A stretch of 64,000 nucleotides of DNA from Pelecanus crispus (lineage: Eukaryota; Chordata; Aves; Pelecaniformes; Pelecanidae). The DNA lies in assembly GCF_030463565.1 (NCBI RefSeq), contig NC_134653.1:34657150-34721149 (forward strand), written 5' to 3'. Positions 1-13,900 of the stretch are shown piece by piece. The position numbers were made by a program, and so were the translations under genes. The first letter of the stretch is position 1, and every line of letters begins with the position of its first letter. The notes beneath the pieces are model-generated. The model ran no database searches, had not been told where the DNA came from, and saw only the letters and a program-made list of their open reading frames with translations.

Positions 1-3000
1 TTGCTTCTCTGATTGATACAGTAGGTTCAGATGGAAGCAAGTTTCACTGAATCACAACTGACACATACAAAGCACCCTGTATCCCAAAGGACCCCAAGCT
101 ACTTTACAAGCTAAGCACAGCGATGCATCAGCCACACCTCAGGGATCAGTATATCTTCCTGGGAAAACGCAGGTGTCTCTGAGGTGAAAAAGGCATTTAC
201 AGCACGGAGCTGCAAAATACAACAGCAGAGGAACAAGAAAGATAGTATGGAGTAAAAATAATACACCAGGGCAGCACAGAATATAATTGTTCCAAGTGCA
301 TTTTTAAGGCGGCTCTTAGCGTGCTGAACAGCCCCTGTTACAGCACATAGGAAGCATGGCACCTCCAGTAACCCAGTGCTCCCGGCGCTTGCTGGTGTAC
401 TGGTACAGCACTGGCTGGAGAGGAAAGGGGTAACTGGTAAATCACTGTTTCTAGTCCAGGCACCTTGACTTTGCTCTTTGCTTTTGGCAGCCGAGGCTTT
501 ATAGGATCGGAAGGGAAAAGGGTATCTCCATCTAACATAAACAGTTGGCTACCGAGAGAAAACCTAGTGAGGAGAATTCATCTTGCTCTGTATTTTCATG
601 ATGACATGTGCATGTCTGTCTTGGTCTTGCTATCTCACCGCACTGTCTAAGAAGAGTATTCCACAGCGAATGAAAACATTATTCCTGATTCACCTCCTTT
701 CCAAAAGCTCAAGTGCTTTTTTCAAGAAAGAAAAACATGTCTTCATTGAAATGAAGAGTGGGGGGAAATCAAAGTTTCCCATCAGAAACTATTTTGCAAT
801 TCCTTTTCAAAAACAGTGATGTAAATTTTTGTTGAAAGACACACTCCTGTATTAATGCAACCCAGATTGGATTCAACATTCCCAAAGAGGAGCAGAGCTC
901 TTTGGTTATGAATAGGAAAATTATAGCTTATTCATTGAAATAATCACTATTTTTTGCTTTTTGCTTGTTGACTGCGTATATAGTTCTCTGTTGTCTGCAG
1001 ATTCAGACTTAGGCAGTTTGTTTGAAATAACTACCCTTTGGAAAAATTAGTTTTAATATACAGTGATGATCATTGTGGCATTGGCCAATACACACGTGAT
1101 GCCTCCTTGGGAGCAAGATTTCATTGACGATTAGCTGCCTGTCAGGTCTCAGTGACCGTATTTTGACATTGTATTTAAATTACGAAAAATAGTCTCTGTA
1201 GAGTCCCTCAGAGCAGGTAGTTTCAGAGGCTCGCACACGTAGAGTCCCTTGACTGTAGCCTGTAACACTGGGTTGGGCGCTTGCCGTTCACAAATACATA
1301 CGGCATTTTACACATACTGCAGATTACTGTGGACGTTTGTTACAGTTCTCACTTACTCTTTATCTTGTCTGTGTCGTAATAATAACTTTGCAAGCGCTGA
1401 TAATCGTGTACAACTGTCAGCCTGAGCACATGCATGGCCAAAGGGAGAGGCTTAAGCGGCAGTTTCTGAAGTGCTGCAGGACTCGGGGGCAGTCAGCGAG
1501 GCCACTTTCCCAAAGCAAATTAAATGGCAACATCACATCCCTGAAGCACATAAAGTGGTTTTGTCTGGTGTTTTTTTACTAACACATGCCTGTTATTGAT
1601 GTCTTTTAGTTCCTGAGTTATCAACTAATGGACTTCAGCTAACCCACATGGGCAACACGGTGGGGTTTTAAAGCTGTAAGAGGAAGACACCTATCGTAAT
1701 ATGACGTTGTACTGTAACGAAGAGGAAGAACCAGTGCTCCAGGTTCTGTACCATATATGTGGTAGTAGTTGAAATGTGGAAACTGTGTTCAGACTGGGCA
1801 TGATGTGTTTAACAACAGGCCCGCGTGGTGCAAGGCCTGTGATGGCTGGGGGGAGGAGGACTTGGGAAGCCTCTCCAGTCCCAAGGTCCTGCTTCAACTC
1901 TTTTGTTAGTCACAACTACAGCATTTCTGTCTAGATCCACACATGCTGTAAGTCTGTGTGTCTCCGTTGAAGCCATCTGGTAGAGCCATGCTAGTTGACG
2001 GCAGCCAGGAGCCCGGACTTCTGATTTCATGTATATGAGAAGTCCCTGACTGTTTAGGAAGAGTTTTAAAGCTGCTTTGCCACATGATAGAACTGAATTT
2101 GTGTGCTTCCCAGGATGAAGGGTTTGTTTTCCCCTGCCATGGAAGTGGGAAGTGATAAGGCTACCAGGAATGCTCCGGAGACTTGGGTGGGATGGGGGCA
2201 ATGCCTGCCTCTCCTGGCACAGCCTGCTCTCTTCCTCTGCACCAGCAATTGTTTCATATATCTTGATATTTCCTTCACTAACATCTGCCAGCGTGGCTCT
2301 TTAGGATGTTGCTTCAAAGCAGGGGGAGCATCTCCCGCTGCTCGCAGCAGCCTGCTGCCGTCCGTACCTGCTGCCTAGGTCCGGGCTGGCTGAGCTGCAG
2401 AGCGGCTTGCTTGCTTTCCTGGAACTCTTGGCACTGTGCTCCTCTGTGCTATTTGTGGGTCTTAAGCCCCGAGGAAGCTTAGAAGAGGCCATTGATTTTG
2501 ACTCCTGTAACTCGTGGCTGAACAGGAGCACGTCTTCAAAATCGCATGGTCTTTGCAAAGGAAGACAGGCTGTATTTGAAGAGACAACAGAGGGAATTAA
2601 AAAAAGGGAAAAACTCAGCCCTGCCTTCGCATTTAATTTTTCTGAAGCTACAGAACATGGTGCTTCAGAGACAGAGGCAGATACTGAAATTTTTCAATTT
2701 ATCTTCCACTGACCAAAAATTCTGTCAAAGCCCAATTCTGAGTGAGCCACCGTAAATGATCATCTCAGCAGGGAGGAAACCACAGGGCTGTGAAATATCA
2801 TTTATTTGAGAAATTCACATTGGGTCAAATGCCAGGATTTACATTTCTTAAGCTTTGCTGTGCTGCAGTTACAAAGGCACTGGGATAGGGCGCAGAGAGC
2901 TGCTCTGAACATCGCTCTTGGCAACGTGCCTTACTTGCCAGATGAGGGAATCTACGTGTGCCAGGGGTGCATGGTTGCAAAGATAACACACTGCAAGGTA

Positions 3001-4685
3001 CATTTTTCTGTCAGGGAGCCAAGATGGAAATTCATTAATAATAATTTGCACTTAGAGGAGAGCCTTTCATCTGAGAAGCTCAGTGAATTCCAATTGTTGG
3101 TAAAGGATAAAAATGTGAGCTGGCTGAAGGGACCCTGTTTTCTCAAATGAGACAGTGCCAGGTGAACACATTCCCCTTCCCAAGGCCTGGGTGCACAGCT
3201 GTACCTGTCTGAGGGCTTGGCCTGTCTGCTGGAGGGAGGTAATTAGTGAAATCACCTGGTGCAGTCATTAACAAGGAGCCCAGCCTGCTGGGGGAGGGGA
3301 GGGCATTTGGGTTGTTGCAGCTGAAGGTTGAGCACTGTGTGGAAGCTGTGGTCAGGTAGTGCAGCATGGTGCAAGGCAGCCATGGGATGGGGGAGCGATG
3401 GCTGCAGGAGGATGGAGCACGTGAAGGTGAGAGAAGAAGTGAAGCTTTGCTGTTGCTGTGAGGCCACTGGCTGCTGGTACAGAGTGGACCTTGGCAAAAA
3501 GTGAGTCCTGCTTTGTTTGGCTTTTTTTTTTTTATTGATGGCTTGTGTTTAGAGGGAAGGAGAAATCACTTGCTTAGGTGTCCCAAGTTTGGGAATCAGC
3601 AAGAGAAACTGTGTGTTGATCATGCCTTACCTTTGCAAGGGGAAGGCTGCTGCTAAGGGAATAAGGTGCAATTTGGCTGGTACATGTGCATGGGAACACC
3701 TCCTAGTGCAAGGTCAACATGGTAGGTACATTCTGGATCAGATGCTGGATCCCAAATCTTTCTGATATGGCTTAATGGCTAGGAAGTCCATATTCCTTCA
3801 ACTAGTGAGCATGCTGACTTGCCCTCAGCTTCTAGAAATACTTTGACATTGATTAAACTTGAGAGATGACCTGAAGAAGGCACTCACTTTTGGAAAGCAG
3901 GGATGCAGTTAGTTCATGGTGCTACACCCAGCTTGCCGGGCTGAAAATAGGACAGTGACCCCAATGCTTGCACATGTATTTCTTCTTTCCTTCTCGTCAA
4001 GCTCCAAGACTAAGTAGTCATAACAGCAAGAGTGTTGCTCTGTTTTGAAAGACTCCTAAGCTGGGTGTCAGTGCTTAAAAATAAGCTGTCAGCAAAGATG
4101 CAGCAGCAGACAGAGATAATGATGCAAATTATCAAATAACTCTCCCTTTTGATTCTTATTTTGGACAAACTCAGCCCCATTCTTTTTGTGCTTATTCTAG
4201 GGAGCGATTAAGGCTCTTTGTGTGAAGTGACAATGTCAAAGCCAGCCATGAGCATCTTGGAGACGATACATCTGATGTTCAGCTGAGCCATATCAAGTTG
4301 CAAAGACACGCTGTACTAATCATCCCCTTGACTGCTGGAGGGGTTGCTTTGTGAACTATCAGGCACATTGCAGCCAATCGTGCATCTTTCTGGAGGTGCA
4401 GTAGCATGTTTAGAGATAGTTGGTAACTTCCCCCCCCCCCTCTATTTTCCCCTCAAGCCTGTATCTGAAGGTTTTTGAGGTAGCCAGTTTCCAGCATGCT
4501 CTATGGCTATTTAGGATGGTGAGCGCAGGGGATGCTGGAGTTCCTCTGTGCTCCAGCTGCTGGAGTAGCTTCACAGCCCTCCTGAGCTTTGTGCTGCAAG
4601 ACAACTGCAAGGGTCAGCGTTGATCCTCTGAATTCAAATAACGTGAGTAGCAACTGAATTCCTGGAAGCCACAATTTAGGTTGGA
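1..4685. other. Intergenic, no gene recognised
   Basis: Unique-looking sequence of moderate GC content. ORFs of 60-130 codons occur on both strands (for example 1809-2201 and 2806-3150) but overlap one another and show no family motif or consistent splice frame. A C-rich run lies at about 4430-4440. Confidence 0.6.
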
Positions 4686-4935
4686 ATCATAGAATCGTTT
4701 AGGTTGGAAAAGACCTTTAAGATCATCCAGTCCAACCATTAACCTAACACTGCCAAGTCCACCACTAAACCAAGTAAGGGTAGAGTAATAATTAATTTCA
4801 TGATTCCTGGCTTGGTGGCTGGATTATTTTTAATGAAAGTAAAAACTAGGAATCATTAAGATTGGAATCCTTCATAAACAGATTGCAGCACCATAATTAT
4901 CTGGGCGCTGCTGTCTGGCTACAAATGCAGGAGAG
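4686..4935 (-). mobile_element. CR1-tailed retroposon, copy A
   Basis: Positions 4686-4775 are a clear avian CR1 3' end in reverse orientation (CATAGAATCGTTTAGGTTGG, then the GATCATCCAGTCCAACC block). Beyond it (about 4776-4935) the sequence departs from the usual CR1 body. It instead matches the flank of copy B at 55590-55740, including CTGGCTTGGTGGCTGGATTA. The tail is certain. The outer limit is estimated from that pairwise match. Confidence 0.85.
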
Positions 4936-7900
4936 GAGGGCAATCTTACGGAAGGCTTTGGGTAGTTTTGCCCCTGTCTCACACATGGCCTAGTGGAAGA
5001 GGCACCTGGCTGAGAAATGCCTGTTCTGCTGTCAGCCATATCAAACTCTGCTCATTCACTGCTTGTTTCTTTCACTGTTGGATATTTTAAGCTGCCATCT
5101 AGCTTCCTGAGATTGCTGATTTAACTTTCAGCAATACTAATGAAAAGGCACTGGCACAAATTCATGTTATTCAGATCTCCTGCCGTCTGCGGGGAAAGAG
5201 AAGGTGGAAAGAGACGTGGACAGTTTATGTTGCAGAACTGAAGAATGAGAGCAAAGTCCCATGACGCAAAAGATAAAGACTTAAGTTGTATGAAGGCTAG
5301 GATTGCTTTTTTAGTTTGCTTTCTGTAACATATGTATCATTTCCCTGACTGTTGTGGTCTTTCCTGGTTTGGAGTGATAATTTTTCCTGGTTTGGGGGTA
5401 AGATCTACGCAACCCCCCTGAGGCTTAGGATGGCAGGGTTGCCTGGCTCTTGTTATGTGGAATGGGAGCAGCACAGCAGGTACCGCAGCCTCCGCTCTGA
5501 CAATCTATGCTAACATCTGAGGAACTGCATGATGAACAGTGCTGTTGGTAAGGGCTGTCCATATAATTGATAATCTGGCCATATGTGATAGTGACTTATT
5601 CTAGGGGCAGGTCATAATTGTATGTTTTCTGATGATGGGGGAGATTTTGGTTCCCAAACTGAGTTGTACAGCTTATGAAGCTCTGGGTTGGACAGCCGCA
5701 CTGCAAGCAGAAAGCCCCATTTGAGACAGACGGGCACCCAAAATGCTGTGTAGCTAACGCCTGTCGCTTCAGTGTCATTTAGTAGCAATTGCTATAGGAG
5801 CAGAATTATCTGGGGACTCTTCTTTGGTTATGATGACACTATACATCTTATAAAACTGAGCTGAGGTTACCATAATGATGAGACTCTATTAATTTAATAT
5901 GATATTGCTACAGGGCCTCTTCATGGATTGTCTGAAAAGATTAATATTCTTTAACAGAAACACTTTGGCAAATCAAGTCACCATTTCCCATTCTTCCACT
6001 CCACCCCTGCATTTTGGGATCTGCCATTTACTTTTTCCATCATGCCTCTAGGTTCGTCATACCACATCCATCAGCATGGCGTGAGTTTTACACACTTTTT
6101 TTTAAAGCGCTCCAAGAATATCTTCTCTGCTTTGTAGGGCATTGTGTCTTACTATTTTAAAGCCTACTATTACAAAAATAAAATGCAAGATCACGTTGGG
6201 AGGGAGAGGGAAATGAGCGGGTCAGATAACTGTCAACTTCAGGGCTTTTTGGAAACCCACCAAGCAGACTAACAGGGAAGTTTCCCCCAAATGTGGAGCA
6301 AAAGGGATTTGTTCCCAACCGGGAAGAAACGACCGTTGCAAATCCAGACGTCTTCCCCCATCCACGTCTCTACCCGTGACTACCAGAACTCTGCAGTGTT
6401 ATTTGTAGACCTGCCCTTTCCCTCGGGTAGTGCCAGTGGGACCCAGGTAGCTACAGTTGGGTGCGTGGGAGTGAGGGTTTCGTTGCTGCACGAGTTGCAA
6501 GTGGCTCTGAGGAGCTAAGGGAACCTGGATGTCTGTGCTCGGACTTCAGCTCCCCCCAAGGCTGCCCCGGTTCCTGCCCTCCAAACAAAAGCCTGTGGGC
6601 TCCGGCGATACAAGCTGGCATTGGCCCGACGCTTGTGGCTAAAGGGAAGATTCCTAGACATGTGCTAATGAGAGATCCAGTTCATCTCCAGTAGGAAGGA
6701 ATTAAACGTTTATATAAGAATTACAAGTGTGCCACTCTGTAGAAGCGGCTGGAGTGAATTATCACCTGTGATAATGTGTGATCGTGAGTGAGTGCTGTGG
6801 TTTGTCGTAGCAGTGAATGGTTATGAAGCGTAGCATTTCTCATTAAGTTCCACAGAGCTCCATGTTTGCGCTGGTCTGTGAGTACAGACCTCTTGTAACA
6901 CAGGTTTTTGGAGAGCCCTCCATGTTTCAGGGTCCTTCCTGGCAGTCCTTCTAGTAGCATCATCTGCCCATGAAGTAATTGCTGTAGCAAGGCTCGTATT
7001 TATTCAGCTGCTAGCTGTAAAAGGAGCGGATCGAAACACAATTCTTCTGTTTAGAAAAGGCTAAAGACACCGAGGCTTTTTGTTTTGTTTTGCTTTTTCA
7101 AGTCTTCCCCACTATCCTCTACCTACAGTGGGAACAAGCTGGGCTAAAAAATCTAGTCTAGTTAAACCGAGGTAGCTGGAAGTGCAAGGCTAAAGATGCC
7201 GATGTCCCGTGCCTCTTCTCAGTGCCGTTCTGTTCACCCAAGCAGGTGTGGGCATGTCCCGCAGTTTTTCAGTGACACAAGGATTGCCATGGTAAGCTCT
7301 TCCTGCAACTGCACCTTCTGGGTTGTGGGACTGATGGGGCCAAGGCAATGGCATGGGAGCCCCACCGGTAGGGCATAGCCAGCTGCACAGTATTTAAATA
7401 TTCCTGCATTTGTCTGGTCCCTAAGTAGGTTGACAAATATTGTGTGGACCTGTAGCAAGTTATGTTTCCTTTTGCATAAGCTGCTGGAGAGTGATGGGGA
7501 GGAGAAAGTGAAAGTGTGTGTGGAAAGGGCAGGAGGAGGAGAGAAGGCCTCTGGGTCTTCCCAGCTTTTGTTGTGTCTTATTTTAGTTCAGTATTTTTAA
7601 TACCTTCGTTTAAATTGCCCTTAGCTTTGGATTTATGAACCAGGTTATGCTTTGATAAAATAACCAGTCCTATGTACTTACAGGTTTCATTAAAAAGATG
7701 AGCAAATAAATATAAAATGAAGCAGGCATATTGCTAAAGTAATCCGGTACAATTTCACCAAACTACCAGAATGGAATAATGCAGCAATCAAAGGCTGCTA
7801 TTAAAACTGAATCCATAAATCAGTGGATTCAAATTAACCATTCACCAAATTAAACCAGCAGGTAATCCAATTCAGTGACAGGGTTGATGCTAAGACAAAT

Positions 7901-10900
7901 TGCTGTGTTGGTCTCATTGGAAAAACATACGGAGAAGCCAAGTCCTTTCAGTTGATGATAAAAACCAGTGCTTTGGCCAGTGCAGTCCTTCAGCTGGTGA
8001 AGGGCATGAGCACATGGGAAGTAGATGCAAATGGGACATTAAACGAAACCCTTCCCAGGGATGTACCTCAGTGCGGACAAATGCAGAAAATTGATTTGCA
8101 TGGATATCTTGTATAAAATTATCAGCATCCACAGCAGAAGCGTGGCTCTTTGGGTCTTGTTCTCTTCTCCCAGTCCTCCTCTTTTACATTGGGTACCACT
8201 GAATGCTGCAGCAGACTTGCTCTGGAGACAGTGACTGAGTTGCAGGTAACCCTGGTTCTCTTTAGACCTCTCAGTGGCTGAGAAAGGGGGAATTTCACAG
8301 CCTGGTCTTCCCTTCTAGGGTACTGCTACTAAACATGCGCATGCCGCTCTCTACTACAGACCCATTCGCAGCAGAAAGGGGGGTGTGTATGGGGGAGGGA
8401 GGAGAGCCAGAGACCATCGTGCTCTGTGGTGTCTTGAGGTATCGTGATAACGCTTGCAGAAGTCTGGGGAGAGATGAGGTGGCTGTTTCCCACCTCCCCT
8501 GCTTCTAGACAAGTGCCTGTGTGAAGCAGTATCCTGCACTGCCAGCAGGATCATTCCATGGCACAGAAAAAGCAATAATAAATGACCTTTTTACTTCGCA
8601 AAACCTGTTCAGTTAGCAGTAAGCGTATGTTCTTTCAGAATTACTCTGATAGCAGCATGAGGGCAGAGAGGGGGAGGCCAGCCAGGAAGCTTGATGTCAG
8701 CCTTCTAGCTGAGGTAATGGACATAAAAATCCCCATATGCTGAGAAGTCATTTTAAGAAAAAGTATTAACCTAATTAGCCCATTTGTCTCTTCTCTCATC
8801 AAGCATCTTTCTAACAACAGTTATTTCCTGCCTTAAATTAGGAAACTAAGACAGGTAATGTCATAACTCGTGTTTTGGAGTTATTGGAAAAAGTCATCTT
8901 GCTCTTTAGAATAAATTCACTTCAAATTCTGTCTGCAAATTTGCCCACTTTGTGACTGTATGGGCTAAGAATTTCATTCTGCTAAGCTGGTACAGTGAAC
9001 GCTAGATTCAGAAACACATCTATGGCCCTTTAGTAGGAAGGTCAAAATAATAACCAAAATAATCATGAATTTCAAAACAGAGCCTTTATTGGAAAGCAGG
9101 AATTCACTTACAGGTAATGGCCCCAGGGAAAAGCAGTCACATGGAGATGGCACACAAGCAGCTGCATTTGTATGTTTAAATGAAAATGGATGGTTGAACA
9201 AGGCTTGATGCCGTTTTGGTTCTAAAAAGGCCTGCAAATATGCTTGCTAGCAATTTCCCATCAGAGTCCTATGGCTTAATTAGACAAGTTTAATTATTTC
9301 AGTTCCGTGCAGCATTGCTAATCTGCAAGAATTGGAAATTCCTGAAACTCCCTCAGATATCAGTGACACTGGTTAAAAATGCAATTTGAAGGCGTTTGCA
9401 GATCCCTCAGTAATGCAGAGCTGTAGAAAATGCCTCTCTTCAGCCTTGGGCTGTTAGGCAGAATTTGGGTGCATTAGGAATGCCGCTGAACACTACAGAA
9501 GAGCAAGGGCTATTTTAGGTGTGAAGTCTTTCACTTGTAAGTGCCTGAATCCTTTGGTTTAAATGGGAACTTGGTGTTCCTGGGTTCAAGGATGTGATCT
9601 GGTAGAAAGTGGGTAAAATCTTGTTAAGTACCTGGTTCTGTGTCAGTAAGATTCAGCTCCAGAAAATCTTGATCCTTTAGCTCGTCTCTCTGAGCTCTCC
9701 ACCTAGCAGAAATATTAGCAATTACCTGGCAGAAAATCTTCAAACCGAAATAGCCGGACTCATTTGGCATTGTGCAGTGCCCCTTAGGACTAGGCACTGT
9801 CTGTCCTGGGCTTCCATCCAGAGGTTTCGTCATTATGGTGTTTGTGAAGAAAAAATTCTAATGCATCTATTATAAGAAAAAGATAGCTCTAAGATTTCAA
9901 GGTTAAATAAAACCAGGCTGATAGTGGGGAAGACGAGGAGTTGGTGTATTGCTAAATGGCCAAGAAGAAATTTCAGGAGCGTGAGTGCTAACCTGATACA
10001 GTGAAGGGGAAATTACCTAGGCGGAAATCTGGGCCAAGATTGCAAGAGGTGATTAGCTGCTTAACCAGTGTCGAGACATCAAGAGCGCTGTAAGGCTGCT
10101 CTGTATACAAAGGCAGGCATGCGGTACTGTCTGCCAGAAGATGGCACTCCAAGTATGGCATGCTGCATGTTTTGGAGCCCTGTCTGCTTGGTCATAATCT
10201 ATTGGGTAATAGTTTATGCGCATGCAGACCTAGAGCTGATGGAGTTCTGTGCAATCAATACAGCCTAAGGTTTTGTAAGCAGCTACATCCTTATGCCTAA
10301 AAGGGGTCTGTGATCCAGGAAATTTTTTTTTTTTTTCTGCAAACAAGAAGTCACTGCTGAAACACTGACCTTGGTGACTTAAGCTCTGAGAGACTCCGGG
10401 TTTTGTTGCACGGTTCTAGCATCGCTGTGTGTCTCTTGGGGAGAGGGGTGTGCCCTTGGATAGCACAGTCCCACTGCGGTGGAATTCCTGTCTGCAAATA
10501 CAGATCTAGTTTCGTCAATCTTTATAGCTGCACCTGGAGTATAACAGGCATATTAGCTTCAGGACCTCCTGGAATAATTCAGTGTGTGGGGGCGGAAATG
10601 GAGCGTTTTTTCTGAATGAGTAAGAGTTTAAAAATGAAGATGAAAACTGTAACTATGACGGAGGTGTCTCATACCTAAGGTGGAGCTGCTGCTCTTAGCA
10701 GCAAGAAGACGTTACCAATTCCACAATGTGTCTTGTCAGTAGAAAAATTACTTTTAAGGAGGGGGCAGGGAGGGAGAACCTCTAGAACTGTTCTCTCTGC
10801 TTTACATCAACCAGCGATGCAGAAGGACCATCAGAAAAGCTTATGTTAGTTGCTAATAGTCTCTGCAGAGCGCAGATAGTTTTATGAGAGCAGCTGTTCT

Positions 10901-13900
10901 CAGGCTATGGGCTCTCTGCGTGTCCCTACCTGACTGAGAACATGAGTCGTAAAGAAGGAGAGAAATAGGGCTGGGACTCAGCAGCATGTGAGGTCCTCAG
11001 TGAGTGAGTTGCTGGTGGCCACGTGGGTCCTGTTGCCCCAGGGTTACTATGCTGTTGCTCCTCACGCTTACGTTGTGGCTTAGGCCATCCTGCGTGCTAC
11101 CTCATTGTAAACTGGGTCCCTTCAATCATATTTCTATCCACAGATAAAGCTATAGTAAAGTAAATTGATGCTGAGGATATGGCACCCCCCATTTTCTTCC
11201 TCTCTTCTCCCAGGCTGCTCAAGTCCCTTCGCAGAAGCGCACCCCTCTTGCCCCGCTCCGGTTGCGCTTCCTCCTATGAGCGTGACCTAAGGTAACTTTA
11301 ACTATAGCAGAAGAGGAGGCTGCAGGGTATCTCCTCCCTCTTGTACCCCCCCGGGTATTCGAATTAATAGCACACAGCTGTGTTGTATCCTGCTGCACTG
11401 TGAGCACTCCTGGCAGAGTGACAAAGGCAGCTCCGCACCACCCTGCTAGGGCAGGACTGAAGGGAAGCGCTTAAAGGAAGACATTACGTAGTGCTTGGGA
11501 AATGAGGATTGGATATTGTGCATAGATTTCCATACAAAATCTCCTACTGCTGTGTTTTAAACGTGCAATGGAGCAGAGCCTGAAGTGGTGGCTAGGGCAT
11601 GACACCATCAGCGGGTGTTTTTCCATGACAACAGAGATCAGAATGTGAAGGATGCACGCCCCTGCTCAGCAGCGGAGCATCAGTTCCCCTCCTTGATCGA
11701 TAGCTTTGAGCAACCTAGGAGATGCAGTACCAACTTCCATACCAAATGTTTTCCCAGGGAATGCTCCAGGAGTAACTGCTCCTTTCACCTGCCATCTTGC
11801 AGAGAGTTGTAACGCAGATGCCTCTTCCCTCCCTCAGCAACCCCCCCACATGCTGTTATTCCTTTCCTTTTTTGCATTATGGTCCATTCACGCAGACTCT
11901 CCTTAAGCTAAAAGCACATAAAGTTTGTGAGCAGTGGAAGATAATTACTTTTGCTTTGCAAGTACAATAAAATCTTTCTCTTTTCCCCTTCAGCATCAAG
12001 CAGAGTTGTAAAGGGGAATAAGTTAATCTTTTCCTATCAGGCCAGTAAAGGCACTGTGAAGTCCATCCAGAGCTCATCTTTGGCCACTTGGGTGAGCACA
12101 GCCGTGCAGTTTTTACAACCCAGAAACTGCCAAATCTGCACTTCTCTCCCTCATCATTTACCAGCAGATGCTTCTGTTGCGTTTAAGCCCAAATATTAAT
12201 GATGCTCTTATTTTTCTTTTTACTTTTCCTTTTCTCCTTCCTTTAGCACTTGGGGAAATAATCCCATTGCTGTGATGTTAGCATGCTTTAATTTTCCTAT
12301 CTGGAAACCATTCTTCTGAGGCTGAATTTAAGAAAACAAAATGACAATCAGTGGCCTCAGACTTTGTACTGCTAATACAGATTCCATGGATTTCCTTTTA
12401 TCATGCTACTGAGCTAAATGAAATTGCAGAAGGCCAGTGAGCAGCCTTGGTTCATTCTGATTCCCATATGCTGCTCTTGATTATGGAGTAAAGACAGGTC
12501 AAATAGCTCATCTAAATGAGTAGCTGGTGAGGCTGGGACCTGTGAAGGACAAAGGAGGTTGGCTTAAGCCAGAAAAGGCATTAAGTTCCCAATTATACTT
12601 CTGGAAATCCTCTCCAGATCCAGGCACACCCACTGAAGAATCCCAAGAGGGGTAATCCATCTGAGCAATCAGTTCAGCCTATTGCAAAGTTAATGTGGGT
12701 CTGTGAACTTCAATTTTTATAATTTTTTTTTTTTCTTATCTCTGCTTGGTTTAGCTAAATGCTGCCAGAGCCCAGATTTCTGCCTTGGATTATACCAAGG
12801 ATAAGATGGTCTTGTGTGCTAGTGGGTGGGGAACAGCCTTGGACTAGGGTTCACTTCTGGTGCTGCTACAGTTTTCTCCTTAGGGCATATAATTCTCCTC
12901 TCTGTTTTCCCTATGAGCAGCCAAAACACATGCATATAAACACGTGCCTCAACAGAAATCCATCCTCTGCCCTCTCGGGAGCGCTAGAAGGCAGCGCTGA
13001 AGAGCCCCAGCAGACTGAAATGCCTCCCCAAGCTTGCGAGAGAGCCCCGTTGCTAACTGGGGGATCCTGACATGGCTGAATCCCCAGGAATCCCTGGCTG
13101 CTCTCCAAGCCACTGCATCAGGATGACAGCCGAAAAGTAGATCTCATTTTCTTTTCATTCATCAGGAAGCCTGCCTCTGATTACACACCTTGGGGTTCCC
13201 TTTATGCTTATGCACTTCCCACAACTTATTAAGCTCTTAATGGATTGCGCAGTCATCAAGCTGCAATGTGCCACCTCATTGGGGCGGCTTGTGTTGGCTC
13301 CTCGGGCTGTGTTTTTGGGTGGATCTGGGATAGTTCTGCTGCCGCTGGTAAAGGTTTGGCGTAGGGAGCTCTTCTATGGTCCTTGAGGAGAAGAAGCTCT
13401 CGTCAGGCTCCACAAAAGTAATGCTGACGTGAATTATATCTGGATGCTTGTGAGCTGGAGGAGTAAGGTAGAAACAGTTCCTTCCCCATTTAGTTCTTTC
13501 TGCTCAATTTTGAGTATAACTTACAAACTGAAGTAATGGTAAAAACACCCCTGGGTTATCAAGGATTTGCCAGCTTGAGGCTAGAGAGGAGCATGAGCTT
13601 CTACCAGTTTTCTGCTTGGTAGAAGGGCAAAAGTGATCGAAGGCAGAACGCTCCACTCTCTCATTACAGCTGAAGCTTTAACTGTGTCGCTGATGACCCA
13701 TAACTTTCCTGCAGGTTGATGGCTACTTAGTTCTTCTTAAACATCCACTTAGTCTAATGGATGGATTCACTTTCTATTTTTTTAAGAGCGTATGTGGCTG
13801 TATTCTGAACCGTGTGCAATGATTTTTCCACAAATAATCCAAGTATCTGAGTCGGCTTTTTCTTTTCGGTGCTCTAGCAGCATTCAAGCCTGCGTGGTCC

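Noticed and set aside
9575..9600. tRNA B-box-like GGGTTCAAGG
   Set aside because: No matching A box, acceptor stem or terminator nearby, so no tRNA gene.
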